64,000 nucleotides of DNA from Gammaproteobacteria bacterium. GTDB taxonomy: Bacteria > Pseudomonadota > Gammaproteobacteria > Steroidobacterales > Steroidobacteraceae. The notes beneath the pieces are model-generated. The model was given only the letters and a program-made list of their open reading frames with translations, did not search any database and was not told the DNA's origin. This document shows positions 35,636-45,358 of the stretch, one piece after another (position 1 is the stretch's first letter; every line of letters starts with the position of its first letter). Made by a program: the position numbers and the translations under genes. The stretch covers positions 62,001 to 126,000 of the forward strand of contig JAJPKM010000035.1 of the NCBI GenBank assembly GCA_021323735.1, written 5' to 3'.

Positions 35636-36907
35636 ATGGCTGAACCGCGCACCGCCCATTCGATTGGGTTTATAGAGTTCGTGGCGTTGGCGGCGGCCAC
35701 CATGTCGACCCAGGCCATCGCCATCGACGCGATGCTGCCGGCTTTCCCGACCATCGTCGGTGCGCTGCATGTCGGCGACCCCAATCACGGGCAGTGGATC
35801 GTCACCGCTTACATGACGGGCATGGGTCTGGGGCAATTATTCTGGGGCATGCTGTCGGATCGCTTCGGCCGCAAGCCCATCCTGCTCGGCGGTTTGACGC
35901 TTTACATCATCGCCGCGCTGCTGTGCAGCTTGAGCGGCAGCTTTGCGGCGCTGCTGGCATGGCGCTTCGTGCATGGCCTGGCAGCCGCCTGCGTCACCGT
36001 AACGCGCTCGGTGGTGCGCGATCTTTATTCCGGCCGGCAGATGGCACGGGTGATGTCGCTGACCTTCGTGGTATTCCTTACAGTCCCGATTCTCGCGCCG
36101 AGCTTGGGCCAGCTGATCCTGTTCATCGCCCCCTGGCGTTATATTTTCGTGGTGTTCGCGGCGTTTGCGGCGCTGGTCGCGATCTGGGGTTTCCTGCGCT
36201 TGCCCGAGACCCTACATCCCGAATACCGGATGACGCTCACGCGCACTCACGTTCTGAACGCGGCCAAGCGGGTACTCGGCACGCGCGCGTCGATCTTCTA
36301 CACGCTCGCCATGATGGTGATGTTCGGAACCATCATGGCCTATGTCGGCATGGTGGCACAGATTTTCTCCGAGGTTTTCCACCGGCCCAAGCTGATGCCC
36401 AGCATGTTCGCGCTGTGCGCGATTTTCATGGGTATGGCCGCGTATTTGAATTCACGCATCGTGGAGCGCTTGGGGATGCGGCTGATCTCGCATACCGCGT
36501 TGCTCTTGTTCATCGCGGTGACGGGGCTGCACGTCCTCATTGCGGCGCTGGGCCTCGAGCAGATCTGGACCTTCGTGGTATTGCAATCATTGACCATGGC
36601 GACCTTCAGCTTGGCGGTCTCGAATTTCGGCGCCATGGCCATGGAACCGATGGGCGCAATTGCCGGAATCGCGGCGTCGCTGCAGGGCTTCATCTCAACC
36701 TTCAGCGGCGCTCTGGTGGGTATTCTCATCGGCGAGCAATTCGACGGCACCACGGTGCCGCTGGCGGCCGGCTGCATGTGCTGCGGATTCGCGAGCCTTG
36801 GATTCGTACTGCTCGCCGAGAAGGGCCGGCTGTTTCGAGCGCACCATTCGAGCAGCGAACTCGCCGATTTGCGAAAAACGCCGGTCGAAGCGGCGAACAT
36901 GCGCTAG
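35636..36907 (+). CDS. Bcr/CflA-family MFS drug exporter
   Basis: A 423-residue major facilitator with twelve hydrophobic spans. The motif between helices 2 and 3 is GMLSDRFGRKPILLGG, and FVHGLAAACVTVTRSVVRDL fits helix 4-5 of the Bcr/CflA (DHA1) subgroup, whose members export chloramphenicol, bicyclomycin or other small molecules. TQAIAIDAMLPAFPTI in helix 1 is also typical. Substrate unknown. No adjacent regulator gene. Confidence 0.87.
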   Translation: MAEPRTAHSIGFIEFVALAAATMSTQAIAIDAMLPAFPTIVGALHVGDPNHGQWIVTAYMTGMGLGQLFWGMLSDRFGRKPILLGGLTLYIIAALLCSLSGSFAALLAWRFVHGLAAACVTVTRSVVRDLYSGRQMARVMSLTFVVFLTVPILAPSLGQLILFIAPWRYIFVVFAAFAALVAIWGFLRLPETLHPEYRMTLTRTHVLNAAKRVLGTRASIFYTLAMMVMFGTIMAYVGMVAQIFSEVFHRPKLMPSMFALCAIFMGMAAYLNSRIVERLGMRLISHTALLLFIAVTGLHVLIAALGLEQIWTFVVLQSLTMATFSLAVSNFGAMAMEPMGAIAGIAASLQGFISTFSGALVGILIGEQFDGTTVPLAAGCMCCGFASLGFVLLAEKGRLFRAHHSSSELADLRKTPVEAANMR

Positions 36908-36931
36908 GCCTCGGAGCATTCCATTCTGAGA

Positions 36932-37702
36932 ATGGTAACCGCCAGCCGGTATGTCACTCCCTTGCGGGAGGGAGGATCGCTTCCCGCCATTGTCGAGGCG
37001 GATGATGATGGGCTGTATGTGCTCAAGTTTCGCGGCGCCGGCCAGGGTCCGAAAGCATTGATTGCGGAACTGGTGGCGGGGGAGATCGGCCGCATCGCGG
37101 GATTGCCCGTACCGGAGATCGTTTTCATCGAGCTGCCGGCGGACCTCGCGCGCACCGAACCGGATGCGGAAATTCAAAGCCTCATCGGCGCCAGCGCCGG
37201 CTTGAATCTTGGCTTGGACTATCTGCCTGGTTCGATCACCTTCGATCCGCTGGTGTTTCAACCCGATGCCAAGCTGGCCTCGGCCATCGTCTGGTTCGAT
37301 GCCTTCGTCTGCAACGTGGATCGAACCGCACGCAACGTCAACATGCTGATGTGGCACCGCCGGTTGTGGCTCATCGATCATGGCGCCGCCTTGTATTTCC
37401 ATCACGCCTGGACCCGCCACGGCCAACATGCGAGGAACGCATTTCCATTGATCAAGGATCATGTCCTGCTGAAGTCGGCCAGCAGGATCGAAGAGGTCGA
37501 TGCCGACATGCGGTTGCGTCTCAGCGCCGATAAAATGGCGGGCATCGTCGAACTGATTCCCGAGGAGTGGCTGGCGGAGGATCCGGGATTCGCCGGGAAA
37601 TCGGCACAACGCGAAGCGTATATCGACTATTTCACGGCCAGGCTCGCGTCCTCGCAAGTATTCGTACAGGAGGCCCTCGATGCACGCGCTGCGCACCTAT
37701 GA
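36932..37702 (+). CDS. HipA-like kinase-fold protein
   Basis: A 256-residue protein with a HipA-type kinase fold shorter than HipA (about 440). The glycine/lysine region YVLKFRGAGQG has Lys32, an acidic helix follows (ALIAELVAGEIGRI), the catalytic segment is NVDRTARNVN (Asp130, Asn135) and the metal-binding motif is LIDHGAAL (Asp149). These suggest an active ATP-binding site. The next gene, a DUF3037 protein, overlaps its 3' end by 23 nt. I recall this pair as recurrent in bacteria without a known function. It lacks HipB, so a classical toxin-antitoxin module is not evident. Confidence 0.8.
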   Translation: MVTASRYVTPLREGGSLPAIVEADDDGLYVLKFRGAGQGPKALIAELVAGEIGRIAGLPVPEIVFIELPADLARTEPDAEIQSLIGASAGLNLGLDYLPGSITFDPLVFQPDAKLASAIVWFDAFVCNVDRTARNVNMLMWHRRLWLIDHGAALYFHHAWTRHGQHARNAFPLIKDHVLLKSASRIEEVDADMRLRLSADKMAGIVELIPEEWLAEDPGFAGKSAQREAYIDYFTARLASSQVFVQEALDARAAHL

Positions 37703-38066
37703 CTATGCGGTCGTGCGGGTGGTACCGCGTGTCGAACGCGGCGAGTTCTTGAACGCCGGCATCATCTTGTCCTGCGACGTGGAGCGCATATTGCGGGCCG
37801 GAATCGAACTCGACGAGACCGCTTTGCGGGCCATCGACGCGCAGGTGGACCTCGAACTCGTCAGAGGCGTGCTGGCGAGCATACCGATGATCTGCGCCGG
37901 CGGCGAGGCCGCGGGGTACATCGGCAAGATGTCCGCGCGCGAGCGCTTTCACTGGTTGGTGGCGCCGCGCAGCACCATCGTTCAGACCTCGCCGGTCCAC
38001 ACCGGTCAATGCGCCGATCCTGACGCAACGCTCGAGCATCTGATGCGAACGATGGTGAGGCGCTAG
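37680..38066 (+). CDS. DUF3037-family protein
   Basis: A 128-residue protein with the DUF3037 pattern (YDYAVVRVVPRVERGEFLNAG near the start, then ILSCDVERILRAGIELDE). No signal peptide or membrane span. It is translated from inside the 3' end of the HipA-like gene (23-nt overlap, different frame), which implies tight coupling of the two products. Its stop overlaps the convergent PEP-mutase-like gene by 4 nt. Function unknown; it may be a target, antitoxin or scaffold of the kinase. Confidence 0.8.
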   Translation: MHALRTYDYAVVRVVPRVERGEFLNAGIILSCDVERILRAGIELDETALRAIDAQVDLELVRGVLASIPMICAGGEAAGYIGKMSARERFHWLVAPRSTIVQTSPVHTGQCADPDATLEHLMRTMVRR

Positions 38067-38890
38067 CGGAAAATGGTGTTCAGCGTATTTCCGGACGCGG
38101 CATCTGCAAATCCCTCGAACCGGCCCTGCTCGGCGATGAGCTTGGCCGCGCGCATGAATCCGCCCCAGGCCGCGCGTGCCAATGCGCCGCCCACGCTCAC
38201 GCGCCGTACGCCCAGGGCAGCGATATCCGCCAGGGTCAGATCGGCGTTGAAACCCACCAGTAGATTGACCGGCTTTGGCGCGACGGCGGCGACCACCGCT
38301 CGGATGTCTTCTGCCGAACGAATTCCGGGAGCGTACAGGCAGTCGGCGCCGGCGTTCGCGTAGGCTTTCAGGCGGGCGATGATCTGCCCCATGTCGGGCT
38401 GTCCGTGCAGGAAACCCTCAGCCCGGCCCACCAGCATGGTATTGCCGCCGGCCTTGTCGATTGCCTGGCGCGCGGCGCGGATGCGCATCACCGCCGCATC
38501 GATGTCGAAAAGAGGTTGGGCGTCCTGGCCGGTCGAATCCTCGATGGACAATCCCGCGACGCCGGTTTCCACCGCAAGCCGGACGCTTTCGGCCACCCCC
38601 GCGGCGTCGGGGGCAAACCCGTGTTCGAAGTCGGCATTGATGGGCACATCGGTCGCCTCAACCATTTGCGTCAGATGTTCGAGCACTCGATCGCGCGACA
38701 TGCCCCCGTCCCGGTGGCCGTGCGACCATGCGAAGCCGGAACTCGTGGTGGCCAGTGCCTTGAATCCCAGACTCTGCAGATAGCGCGCGCTTCCCACATC
38801 CCAGGGATTCGGAATCACGAAACAGCCCGCGTCGTGCAGCCGAAGAAATGTGCGCCTCTTGTCGGCGATGCTGGGTCGAGTGTGTGGCAT
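38063..38890 (-). CDS. Isocitrate lyase/PEP mutase family protein
   Basis: A 275-residue TIM-barrel enzyme. NPWDVGSARYLQSLGFKALATTS (in pieces), INADFEHGF and GLSIEDSTG are superfamily landmarks; the acidic metal ligands are in ADFEHG and IEDS. The Lys-Lys-Cys-Gly motif of true isocitrate lyase is absent, so it is more likely a phosphonomutase-like or carboxyvinyl/oxaloacetate-type lyase of unknown substrate. It lies 18 bp after purD on the same strand and may be co-transcribed. Confidence 0.83.
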   Translation of the reverse strand: MPHTRPSIADKRRTFLRLHDAGCFVIPNPWDVGSARYLQSLGFKALATTSSGFAWSHGHRDGGMSRDRVLEHLTQMVEATDVPINADFEHGFAPDAAGVAESVRLAVETGVAGLSIEDSTGQDAQPLFDIDAAVMRIRAARQAIDKAGGNTMLVGRAEGFLHGQPDMGQIIARLKAYANAGADCLYAPGIRSAEDIRAVVAAVAPKPVNLLVGFNADLTLADIAALGVRRVSVGGALARAAWGGFMRAAKLIAEQGRFEGFADAASGNTLNTIFR

Positions 38891-38908
38891 GCGAAACCTC
38901 CAGGCGAA

Positions 38909-40186
38909 TCACTCTCGCTCGATTGCTCGATAGCCGATATCCAGGCGGTACTGAACTAGATTCCAATGAATGTCATGTACGAGATCGTATGCCTGACGCT
39001 GGGCTGCGCGCACACTGTCGCCCAATCCCACCGCGCATAGCACCCGTCCCCCGGCGGTCACGATTTGCGTGCCCTGTATCCGGGTGCCGCCATGAAATAC
39101 CTTTCCCGGAAGGAGCGCTGCCGCTTCCAGGCCGCCGATCGGATCGCCCTTGCGATAGGCATCCGGGTAGCCGCCTGCGGCCATGACCACCCCGAGTGCT
39201 GCGCGCGAGTCCCATCGGACGTCCAGGCGCTCCAAGGTCCCGTCGATCGCGGCCTCGCACAGGTCGATTAGATCGCTTTGCAATCGCATCAACACCGGTT
39301 GTGTTTCGGGGTCGCCGAATCGACAGTTGAACTCCAATACATTGGGCGTGCCATCCGGGGCAATCATCAGTCCCGCATAGAGGAAACCCAGGTAGGGGTT
39401 GCCGTCCGCAGCGAGGCCCTGCAAGGTCGGTTCGATCACCTCGCGCATGATGCGCCGATGCAGTGGCGGCGTGACGATCGGTGCCGGCGAATAGGCGCCC
39501 ATGCCGCCGGTGTTCGGTCCCTTGTCGCCGTCGTCGCGCCGTTTGTGATCCTGCGACGTCGCCAGCGGGATCACCTGGCTGTCGCTTGCCACCACGATGA
39601 AGCTCACTTCCTCGCCCTGCAAGAACTCCTCGATCACGATGGTATTGCCGGCAGCGCCGAACTTTCCCTCGATCATTTCCCGCGAGGTCGCTATGGCCGA
39701 TTCGTGCGTCTCGCAGATCACCACGCCCTTGCCTGCCGCGAGTCCGTCCGCTTTGACTACCAGCGGTAGGCGCTGCGCGCGCACATAGTGCTCGTCGAAG
39801 TTTGCCGCCGTAAAGGTGGCGAAACTTGCGGTGGGTATGCGATGACGCTCGAGGAAATCTTTGGTGAAGGCCTTCGAGCCCTCGAGGCGCGCGGCGTCGC
39901 GCGAAGGGCCGAAACAGCGCCGGCCGGCGGCTGCGAAGCGATCGACGATGCCGGCGACCAGGGGCGCCTCCGGACCGACGATTGTCAGATCGATATTCTT
40001 GTCGCCGGCGGCGCGCAGCAATCCGTCGATATCGTCCGCCGCGATGTCGAGATTACTGACGTTCGGTTCCAGTGCCGTGCCGGCATTGCCGGGTGCGACG
40101 AACACATGCCGCACGCGCGGCGATTGCGCGCACTTCCAGGCAAGTGCATGTTCGCGGCCGCCGCCGCCGACAATCAGAATCTGCAT
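38909..40186 (-). CDS. purD: Phosphoribosylamine-glycine ligase
   Basis: A 425-residue ATP-grasp enzyme that joins phosphoribosylamine and glycine in purine synthesis. N-terminal LIVGGGGREHALAWK, central VKADGLAAGKGVVI and C-terminal VLEFNCRFGDPETQ (metal-binding) match PurD. Follows purH on the same strand with an 87-bp gap. Confidence 0.96.
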   Translation of the reverse strand: MQILIVGGGGREHALAWKCAQSPRVRHVFVAPGNAGTALEPNVSNLDIAADDIDGLLRAAGDKNIDLTIVGPEAPLVAGIVDRFAAAGRRCFGPSRDAARLEGSKAFTKDFLERHRIPTASFATFTAANFDEHYVRAQRLPLVVKADGLAAGKGVVICETHESAIATSREMIEGKFGAAGNTIVIEEFLQGEEVSFIVVASDSQVIPLATSQDHKRRDDGDKGPNTGGMGAYSPAPIVTPPLHRRIMREVIEPTLQGLAADGNPYLGFLYAGLMIAPDGTPNVLEFNCRFGDPETQPVLMRLQSDLIDLCEAAIDGTLERLDVRWDSRAALGVVMAAGGYPDAYRKGDPIGGLEAAALLPGKVFHGGTRIQGTQIVTAGGRVLCAVGLGDSVRAAQRQAYDLVHDIHWNLVQYRLDIGYRAIERE

Positions 40187-40273
40187 GTGGGAATGACCGG
40201 CGAAATCAGGAGCCTGTCCGAGCAGTGGACCTGGTCACGAGGGCGCAGTGGATGCGTCATGACTCCGGCTTTC

Positions 40274-41839
40274 CTAGTGGCGGAAATGGCGCATCCCGGT
40301 GAACACCATGGCGATGTCATGCTCGTCGGCCGCCTCAATGACTTCCGCGTCGCGGCGCGAGCCGCCGGGCTGAATCACCGCCCTGATGCCGAACTCAGCC
40401 AGCACGTCGAGGCCGTCGCGAAATGGGAAAAATGCGTCGGAGGCGACCGAGGCCGACTCCAAACTCAAGTTCGCATCCTTCGCTTTCATGGCGGCGATCC
40501 TGCTGCTGACGACTCGGCTCATCTGGCCCGCACCGATACCGACAGTGGCCTTCCCCTTGGCGGCGACGATGGCATTGGATTTGACATATTTCGCGACTCG
40601 CCAAGCGAAAATCAAATCGTCGAGTTCGGCCAGAGTGGGAGGGCGCTTGCTGACGGTTCGCAGCTCCTGAGCTCTGACGGCGCCGTCATCGCGCGTTTGC
40701 ACCAGGAGGCCGCCCGCCACGCTTCTGTACTCGAGCAGTTGAGTGACGGGCAAATGCAGATCGCCGGTAAGCAGTACGCGCACGTTTTCTCGAGGAGCGA
40801 GCGTTGCCTTGGCCGCCTCGGTGAGGCTTGGTGCCAAGATGACCTCGACGAATTGCCGCTCGAGGATGGCGAGCGCCGTCGGTGCATCCAATTCGCGATT
40901 GAAGGCGATCACGCCGCCGTAAGCCGAGGTCGGGTCGGTGAGATAGGCGTGAACGTAAGCTTCCCCGACGGTGTTGCACCGTGCGGCGCCGCAGGGATTG
41001 GCGTGCTTGACGATGACGCACGCGGCGGTGTCGAACTGCCGCACGCACTCGAGTGCCGTATCGGCGTCGGCAATGTTGTTGAACGACAGCTCTTTGCCCT
41101 GGATTTGTTTCGCCTGGGCCACGGACGCGCCGATGGCGCGCGGGTCGGTGTAGAACGCCGCCTGCTGATGCGGATTCTCCCCATACCTAAGATCCAGCTG
41201 CTTGCGAAACGAGAGATTCAAGTCGCTGGGAAATGTGGTCGCCGCGCCGCCGATGGCACCGGTAAAGTAGGCCGACACCATCGCGTCGTACTGGGCGGTG
41301 TGGGCAAATGCCTTGGCGCTCAGTTTGCGGCGCATATTCAAATTGATGCTGCCCTGGTTGGCAGCGAGTTCATCGAGCAACTCGCGATAGTCCTTCGGAT
41401 CGACCACGACCGTGACCGAGGCATGATTTTTGGCCGCCGCCCGAACCATCGCGGGTCCGCCGATGTCGATGTTGTCCACCGCCTCGTCGTAGGTGCAATC
41501 GGGCCGGCTGACGGTGGCGGCAAAGGGATAAAGATTGACGGCCAATAAATCGATGGGTTCGATGTTGTGCTCGCGCATCACAGCCTCGTCGATCCCGCGT
41601 CTCCCCAGCAGTCCGCCATGAATCTTCGGATGCAGCGTCTTTACCCGGCCGCCCATGATTTCGGGGAAGCCCGTGTGTTCGGCGACTTCCTTGACCGGGA
41701 TGCCGTGGCTCGTCAACAGGCTGGCGGTGCCGCCGGTCGACAAGAGCTCGATGCCGCGTTCCTTCAGCTCACGTGCAAACTCGACGATGCCGGTCTTATC
41801 CGAAACACTGAGCAACGCGCGGCGGACGGGCGTGAGCAT
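40274..41839 (-). CDS. purH: Bifunctional AICAR formyltransferase / IMP cyclohydrolase
   Basis: A 521-residue enzyme, matching the usual 520-530, that carries out the last two steps of IMP synthesis. The cyclohydrolase domain (1-200) starts [20 protein letters not shown] and has STGGTA. The formyltransferase domain carries [24 protein letters not shown] and PFRDGLD segments. Its start overlaps the fis stop by one base (TAATG), so translation after fis is probably coupled. Confidence 0.97.
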   Translation of the reverse strand: MLTPVRRALLSVSDKTGIVEFARELKERGIELLSTGGTASLLTSHGIPVKEVAEHTGFPEIMGGRVKTLHPKIHGGLLGRRGIDEAVMREHNIEPIDLLAVNLYPFAATVSRPDCTYDEAVDNIDIGGPAMVRAAAKNHASVTVVVDPKDYRELLDELAANQGSINLNMRRKLSAKAFAHTAQYDAMVSAYFTGAIGGAATTFPSDLNLSFRKQLDLRYGENPHQQAAFYTDPRAIGASVAQAKQIQGKELSFNNIADADTALECVRQFDTAACVIVKHANPCGAARCNTVGEAYVHAYLTDPTSAYGGVIAFNRELDAPTALAILERQFVEVILAPSLTEAAKATLAPRENVRVLLTGDLHLPVTQLLEYRSVAGGLLVQTRDDGAVRAQELRTVSKRPPTLAELDDLIFAWRVAKYVKSNAIVAAKGKATVGIGAGQMSRVVSSRIAAMKAKDANLSLESASVASDAFFPFRDGLDVLAEFGIRAVIQPGGSRRDAEVIEAADEHDIAMVFTGMRHFRH

Positions 41840-42150
41840 TACTCGTTGATGCCGAACTCTTTGAGTTTCTTGCGCAATGTGCCGCGATTGATCCCGAGGA
41901 TCGTCGCGGCCCGGCTCTGATTGCCCTGAACATGGCCCATGACCACCTTGAACAGCGGCTCTTCGACTTCGCGCATCACCAGGTCGTACAAATGAGCGGG
42001 CTTGTGGCCGTTCAGCGTTTCAAAGTAGCACTGCAGCGCCTCTTCGGCCTGCGAACGCAATGGCACTCCCTTGCCGTTGACCTTCAAATCGCGGCCATTG
42101 AAGGTCGGCGCGATTTCTCGACGCGATTTAGATCTCTTTTTAGCGACCAT
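41839..42150 (-). CDS. fis: Fis-family nucleoid DNA-binding protein
   Basis: A 103-residue homodimeric DNA-bending regulator. The C-terminal helix-turn-helix (about 75-100, [25 protein letters not shown]) is nearly identical in pattern to E. coli Fis. The N-terminal region is basic, with KKRSKSRRE at 4-12. It lies between dusB and purH on one strand; dusB-fis is the arrangement in E. coli, where Fis is growth-rate controlled. Confidence 0.93.
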   Translation of the reverse strand: MVAKKRSKSRREIAPTFNGRDLKVNGKGVPLRSQAEEALQCYFETLNGHKPAHLYDLVMREVEEPLFKVVMGHVQGNQSRAATILGINRGTLRKKLKEFGINE

Positions 42151-42200
42151 GGCCTTAAGCTCAAATCCCCGCTGATTTTTAGTTCTTATCCGAACAACGC

Positions 42201-43184
42201 CTACGCGGCGCGATCTACACCAGTATGGTAGTGCTGCAGCAGCGTGGACAGTTGCTCCTCAGGCGTCTCGATTCGAACGAGTCGATCCCGCAAGTCTTCT
42301 TGTCCGGGGTGCTGCCGAAAATACCAACTCAAGTGTTTACGTGCCACTCGAACACCGGTTTCATCGCCGTAGAAAGCATACAGGTCTTCGAGGTGGGCGC
42401 GCATAATATCACGGACTTTTTCCAGCGCTAGCACCTCGCGAATTTCTCCCGTCGCGAGAAAAAAATTGACTTCGCCGAAGATCCATGGCCGGCCCTGGGC
42501 CGCTCTGCCCAGCATGATGCCATCGCATCCGGTTCGCTCGAGAATTTCCCGTGCCTGCTGTGGAGATGCAATGTCTCCGTTCGCAAATACGGGAATCCTA
42601 GCATTGGCTTTGATGGCCGCCACCGTCTCGTGCTCAGCTTCGCCCCGATACATGTCGGCGCGCGTGCGCCCGTGGATGGCCAGCGCGGCGATGCCGCTGT
42701 CTTCGGCGATTCTGGCGATGCGCAAACCGTTCTTGTGGTCGGGGTCCCATCCCGTGCGCGTTTTCAACGTGACCGGTGCCGTCACTGCTCGCACCACTTT
42801 CTGTAAAATGCGGGCCACCAGATCCTCGTCCTGCAGCAGGGCGGAACCGGCCAGACGGTTGCAGACCTTCTTGGCGGGGCAGCCCATGTTGATATCGATG
42901 ATTTGCGCGCCGGCATCGACATTGCGCCGGGCAGCATCGGCCATCATGTCGGGATCAAAGCCGGCGATCTGCACCACGCGTGGGCTTGGTTCGCCCGCGA
43001 TGTCCATCCGGCGGCGGGATTTTGGCGTGTCCCACAGGCGTGTGTCCGCGCTCAGCATTTCCGATGCTGCCAGGCCTGCACCGAATCGCCGGCAAAGAAT
43101 GCGAAAAGGCCGGTCGGTCACCCCCGCCATGGGCGCCAGCAGAACGTTGGATGGCAAGGTGTAGGGGCCGATTGTCACCGTCAT
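42201..43184 (-). CDS. dusB: tRNA-dihydrouridine synthase B
   Basis: A 327-residue FMN enzyme that reduces uridine in the tRNA D-loop. LAPMAGVTDRPFR at the start, INMGCPAKKVCNRLAGSALL with the catalytic Cys, HGRTRADMYRGEA and ANGDIASPQQA are present. ATG 43184 overlaps the DUF3426 gene stop by 4 nt; twelve further in-frame codons upstream are unlikely. Followed by fis after 50 bp, as in enterics. Confidence 0.95.
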   Translation of the reverse strand: MTVTIGPYTLPSNVLLAPMAGVTDRPFRILCRRFGAGLAASEMLSADTRLWDTPKSRRRMDIAGEPSPRVVQIAGFDPDMMADAARRNVDAGAQIIDINMGCPAKKVCNRLAGSALLQDEDLVARILQKVVRAVTAPVTLKTRTGWDPDHKNGLRIARIAEDSGIAALAIHGRTRADMYRGEAEHETVAAIKANARIPVFANGDIASPQQAREILERTGCDGIMLGRAAQGRPWIFGEVNFFLATGEIREVLALEKVRDIMRAHLEDLYAFYGDETGVRVARKHLSWYFRQHPGQEDLRDRLVRIETPEEQLSTLLQHYHTGVDRAA

Positions 43185-44446
43185 CGTTTGGCCTGCGCAG
43201 GCGCCGCGTCGTTGGCGCACGAGACTCTTCGGTCGGTACTACGCAAGCAGACATCGATTTCGAAACCCTCCGCGCTCTTGCCCGGGTCCAGGATGTCCAG
43301 GGTGGCGTCGACCCGCTCGCCGGGCGCCAGCAGCTTGGCGGTTGGCTTGCCCAGATACTCGGACGGCTCGAAGTCGCGCGTGCCGATGCCGCTGCCAAAG
43401 CGATTGGCCAGCGTGACGCGCAGCAGTGGATATGGTTCGAGCTGTGCGGCTGTATTCAAGATGCTGGCACGCAAGCGCAAGGTGCCGTCGCCGGCCGGAT
43501 CGCCGGTGACACCCCATTGGCGCAGCTGGTAGGCGGAAAGATTCGCGAGCGGAGAAACCGGCGAACCCATGCTCGAGTACAGAGCGCGCAAGGTTCCGCC
43601 CAGGGGAGAGTGCGCCGCAAGCCATTCGCGGTTTTGGTGTACGACTTGGACGATCAGTAGGAGCGCCGATGCCAAGGCAGCGGTGAGCCATGGGGTGAAG
43701 GCATGCTCGGCACCTGGTTCGGCCGCAAAGGGCGATATCCTCGCCGGTCGGGGTGTGCTGCGCACTTTCGAGGCGGCTAGGGCAACCGCCGGCGATTCCA
43801 AGCCCGAGAGCATCTCGCGCCGTACTTCCTCGGACACCTCGAACCCGCTCGGAGTACCGGGCGAAGGCCGCGCATCTTCCGGATGCGCCGGCAGCGATTC
43901 TCCGCCGACGTGTTCCTGCGGCACGGGCCGCGGAATCGGCGGCGCCGCCTTCTTGCCTTCGACGAAGATACGATCCAGTTCTCCCGGGGGGAGGGTGAAT
44001 TCCATCGAGGTTTCATCCAGCGGTTCGGCAGCCGGATCATCGATGGCCGGCGGGTACTCGATCTGGTCCGCGGATTGTTCTGCCGAATCGGGCTCATTCC
44101 AGTCCAGAACTTGTAGTCGAGCAATCTCGACTCCCGGCGGCGCGAACTCTTCCGGAACTGCCGGAGTCTTGCTCGGCGGTGTCTTCGGTGTTGGTGTCGG
44201 TGCCGTGCGTGTCGGTGTCTTCGGCGGCGGAGACATCGGCGGCGGAGACTGAAGGATGCTGTCGGCGCGAAATTCCAATTCGAATTCAGTCTCGGCGGCC
44301 GTGAACGCACTGGGATCCTCGGCCAGGTGCGCCAGGGCATTGAAGATCTCGCCGCATTTCCCGCAACGCACCTGACCGCCGGCCGCCCGCAACACCTCGG
44401 CGGACAGCTTGAAGACGGTCTCGCATTTTGAACACTGCGTATACAA
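43181..44446 (-). CDS. Zinc-ribbon / DUF3426 membrane protein
   Basis: A 421-residue protein. The N-terminal MJ0042-type zinc ribbon has CSKCETVFKL and CGKCGEIFNAL (Cys5, Cys8, Cys28, Cys31). A long Pro/Thr/Glu-rich linker (about 60-230) follows, then one membrane span (about 252-270, AALASALLLIVQVVHQ). A DUF3426 domain makes up the C-terminus (about 275-410), probably in the periplasm. Often next to prmA in gammaproteobacteria, as here. No function is established. Confidence 0.85.
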   Translation of the reverse strand: MYTQCSKCETVFKLSAEVLRAAGGQVRCGKCGEIFNALAHLAEDPSAFTAAETEFELEFRADSILQSPPPMSPPPKTPTRTAPTPTPKTPPSKTPAVPEEFAPPGVEIARLQVLDWNEPDSAEQSADQIEYPPAIDDPAAEPLDETSMEFTLPPGELDRIFVEGKKAAPPIPRPVPQEHVGGESLPAHPEDARPSPGTPSGFEVSEEVRREMLSGLESPAVALAASKVRSTPRPARISPFAAEPGAEHAFTPWLTAALASALLLIVQVVHQNREWLAAHSPLGGTLRALYSSMGSPVSPLANLSAYQLRQWGVTGDPAGDGTLRLRASILNTAAQLEPYPLLRVTLANRFGSGIGTRDFEPSEYLGKPTAKLLAPGERVDATLDILDPGKSAEGFEIDVCLRSTDRRVSCANDAAPAQAKR

Positions 44447-44447
44447 A

Positions 44448-45329
44448 TTAGGTCACTTTCCGTCCGTAGATGCAGCACCACTCGTCCCGTTCTACCACCT
44501 GCACCCTATCAAAATCCGATGCGTATGCCGCTTTTACCGCATAGGCCTGGGTCTTGAGCAGTCCCGATAGCAGCAAGTGGCCTTGAGGCTCACAGGCTGC
44601 GGTCAACTTCGGCGCCAACTCGATCAAGGGCCCCGCCAGTATATTGGCCATCACGCAATAAGCGGTACGCAATTTGTCATCGACCCCCAATAGCGTCAGT
44701 TGTGAGGCGACGCCGTTGCGCTGCGCATTGTCGCGCGTCGCCAAGAGGGCCTGTGGGTCCAAGTCCACGGCCGTCACCGCCCGGGCCCCTAGTTTAAGCG
44801 CGGCGATCCCCAGAATCCCCGAGCCACAGCCATAGTCGATGACGGTTCGGTCCGCCAGAGGCAGGGAATCCAAAATCTGCAGGCATAGCGCGGTGGTCGG
44901 ATGCGTGCCGGTGCCGAAGGCCAGGCCCGGATCCAGCCGCACCACGACCGCGGCGACGTCTTCCGGCGCCTCGGCCTCCCGAGGACAGACCCAAAGCCTC
45001 CGCCCGAAACGCATCGAATGCCAGCCGCTGAGCCAAGCGCGCTCCCAGACCTGATCCTCCACGGCACGCACCCGAGCGCTCTTGGTGATGTGCTCGCCTA
45101 GAGTTGCGGCCAGATGATCGAGATTGAGTGCCGCGTCACTCGCCTCCTGAAACAACGCGCGCACCAGCGTATCGCTCCACAATCTCATTTCGCCGGGTTT
45201 AGGCTCGAGCACGGGCTCGTCGCCGCGATCGACGAAGGTAATGGAGCATGCGCCGACCTCGAGCAGGGCAGCTTCCACCGCTTCGGAGCTCAAGGCTGCA
45301 AGCGGAAACTCGATTTCATAGAAGCCCAT
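44448..45329 (-). CDS. prmA: Ribosomal protein L11 methyltransferase
   Basis: A 293-residue SAM enzyme that methylates ribosomal protein L11. N-terminal substrate domain (1-90), then FGTGTHPTTALCLQ, VIDYGCGSGILGIAALKLGA (SAM motif I, in pieces) and ANILAGPLIELAP. ATG 45329 begins the normal N-terminus MGFYEIEF; the open frame continues 122 codons upstream with unlikely sequence antisense-like to accC. Same strand order accB-accC-prmA is widespread. Confidence 0.95.
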   Translation of the reverse strand: MGFYEIEFPLAALSSEAVEAALLEVGACSITFVDRGDEPVLEPKPGEMRLWSDTLVRALFQEASDAALNLDHLAATLGEHITKSARVRAVEDQVWERAWLSGWHSMRFGRRLWVCPREAEAPEDVAAVVVRLDPGLAFGTGTHPTTALCLQILDSLPLADRTVIDYGCGSGILGIAALKLGARAVTAVDLDPQALLATRDNAQRNGVASQLTLLGVDDKLRTAYCVMANILAGPLIELAPKLTAACEPQGHLLLSGLLKTQAYAVKAAYASDFDRVQVVERDEWCCIYGRKVT

Positions 45330-45358
45330 CGTCAACACCTGAGCTGGGGCTCCTGATG

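Noticed and set aside
39788..41548. Open frame of 586 codons antisense to purD and purH
   Set aside because: It spans two well identified genes and has no recognisable domain.
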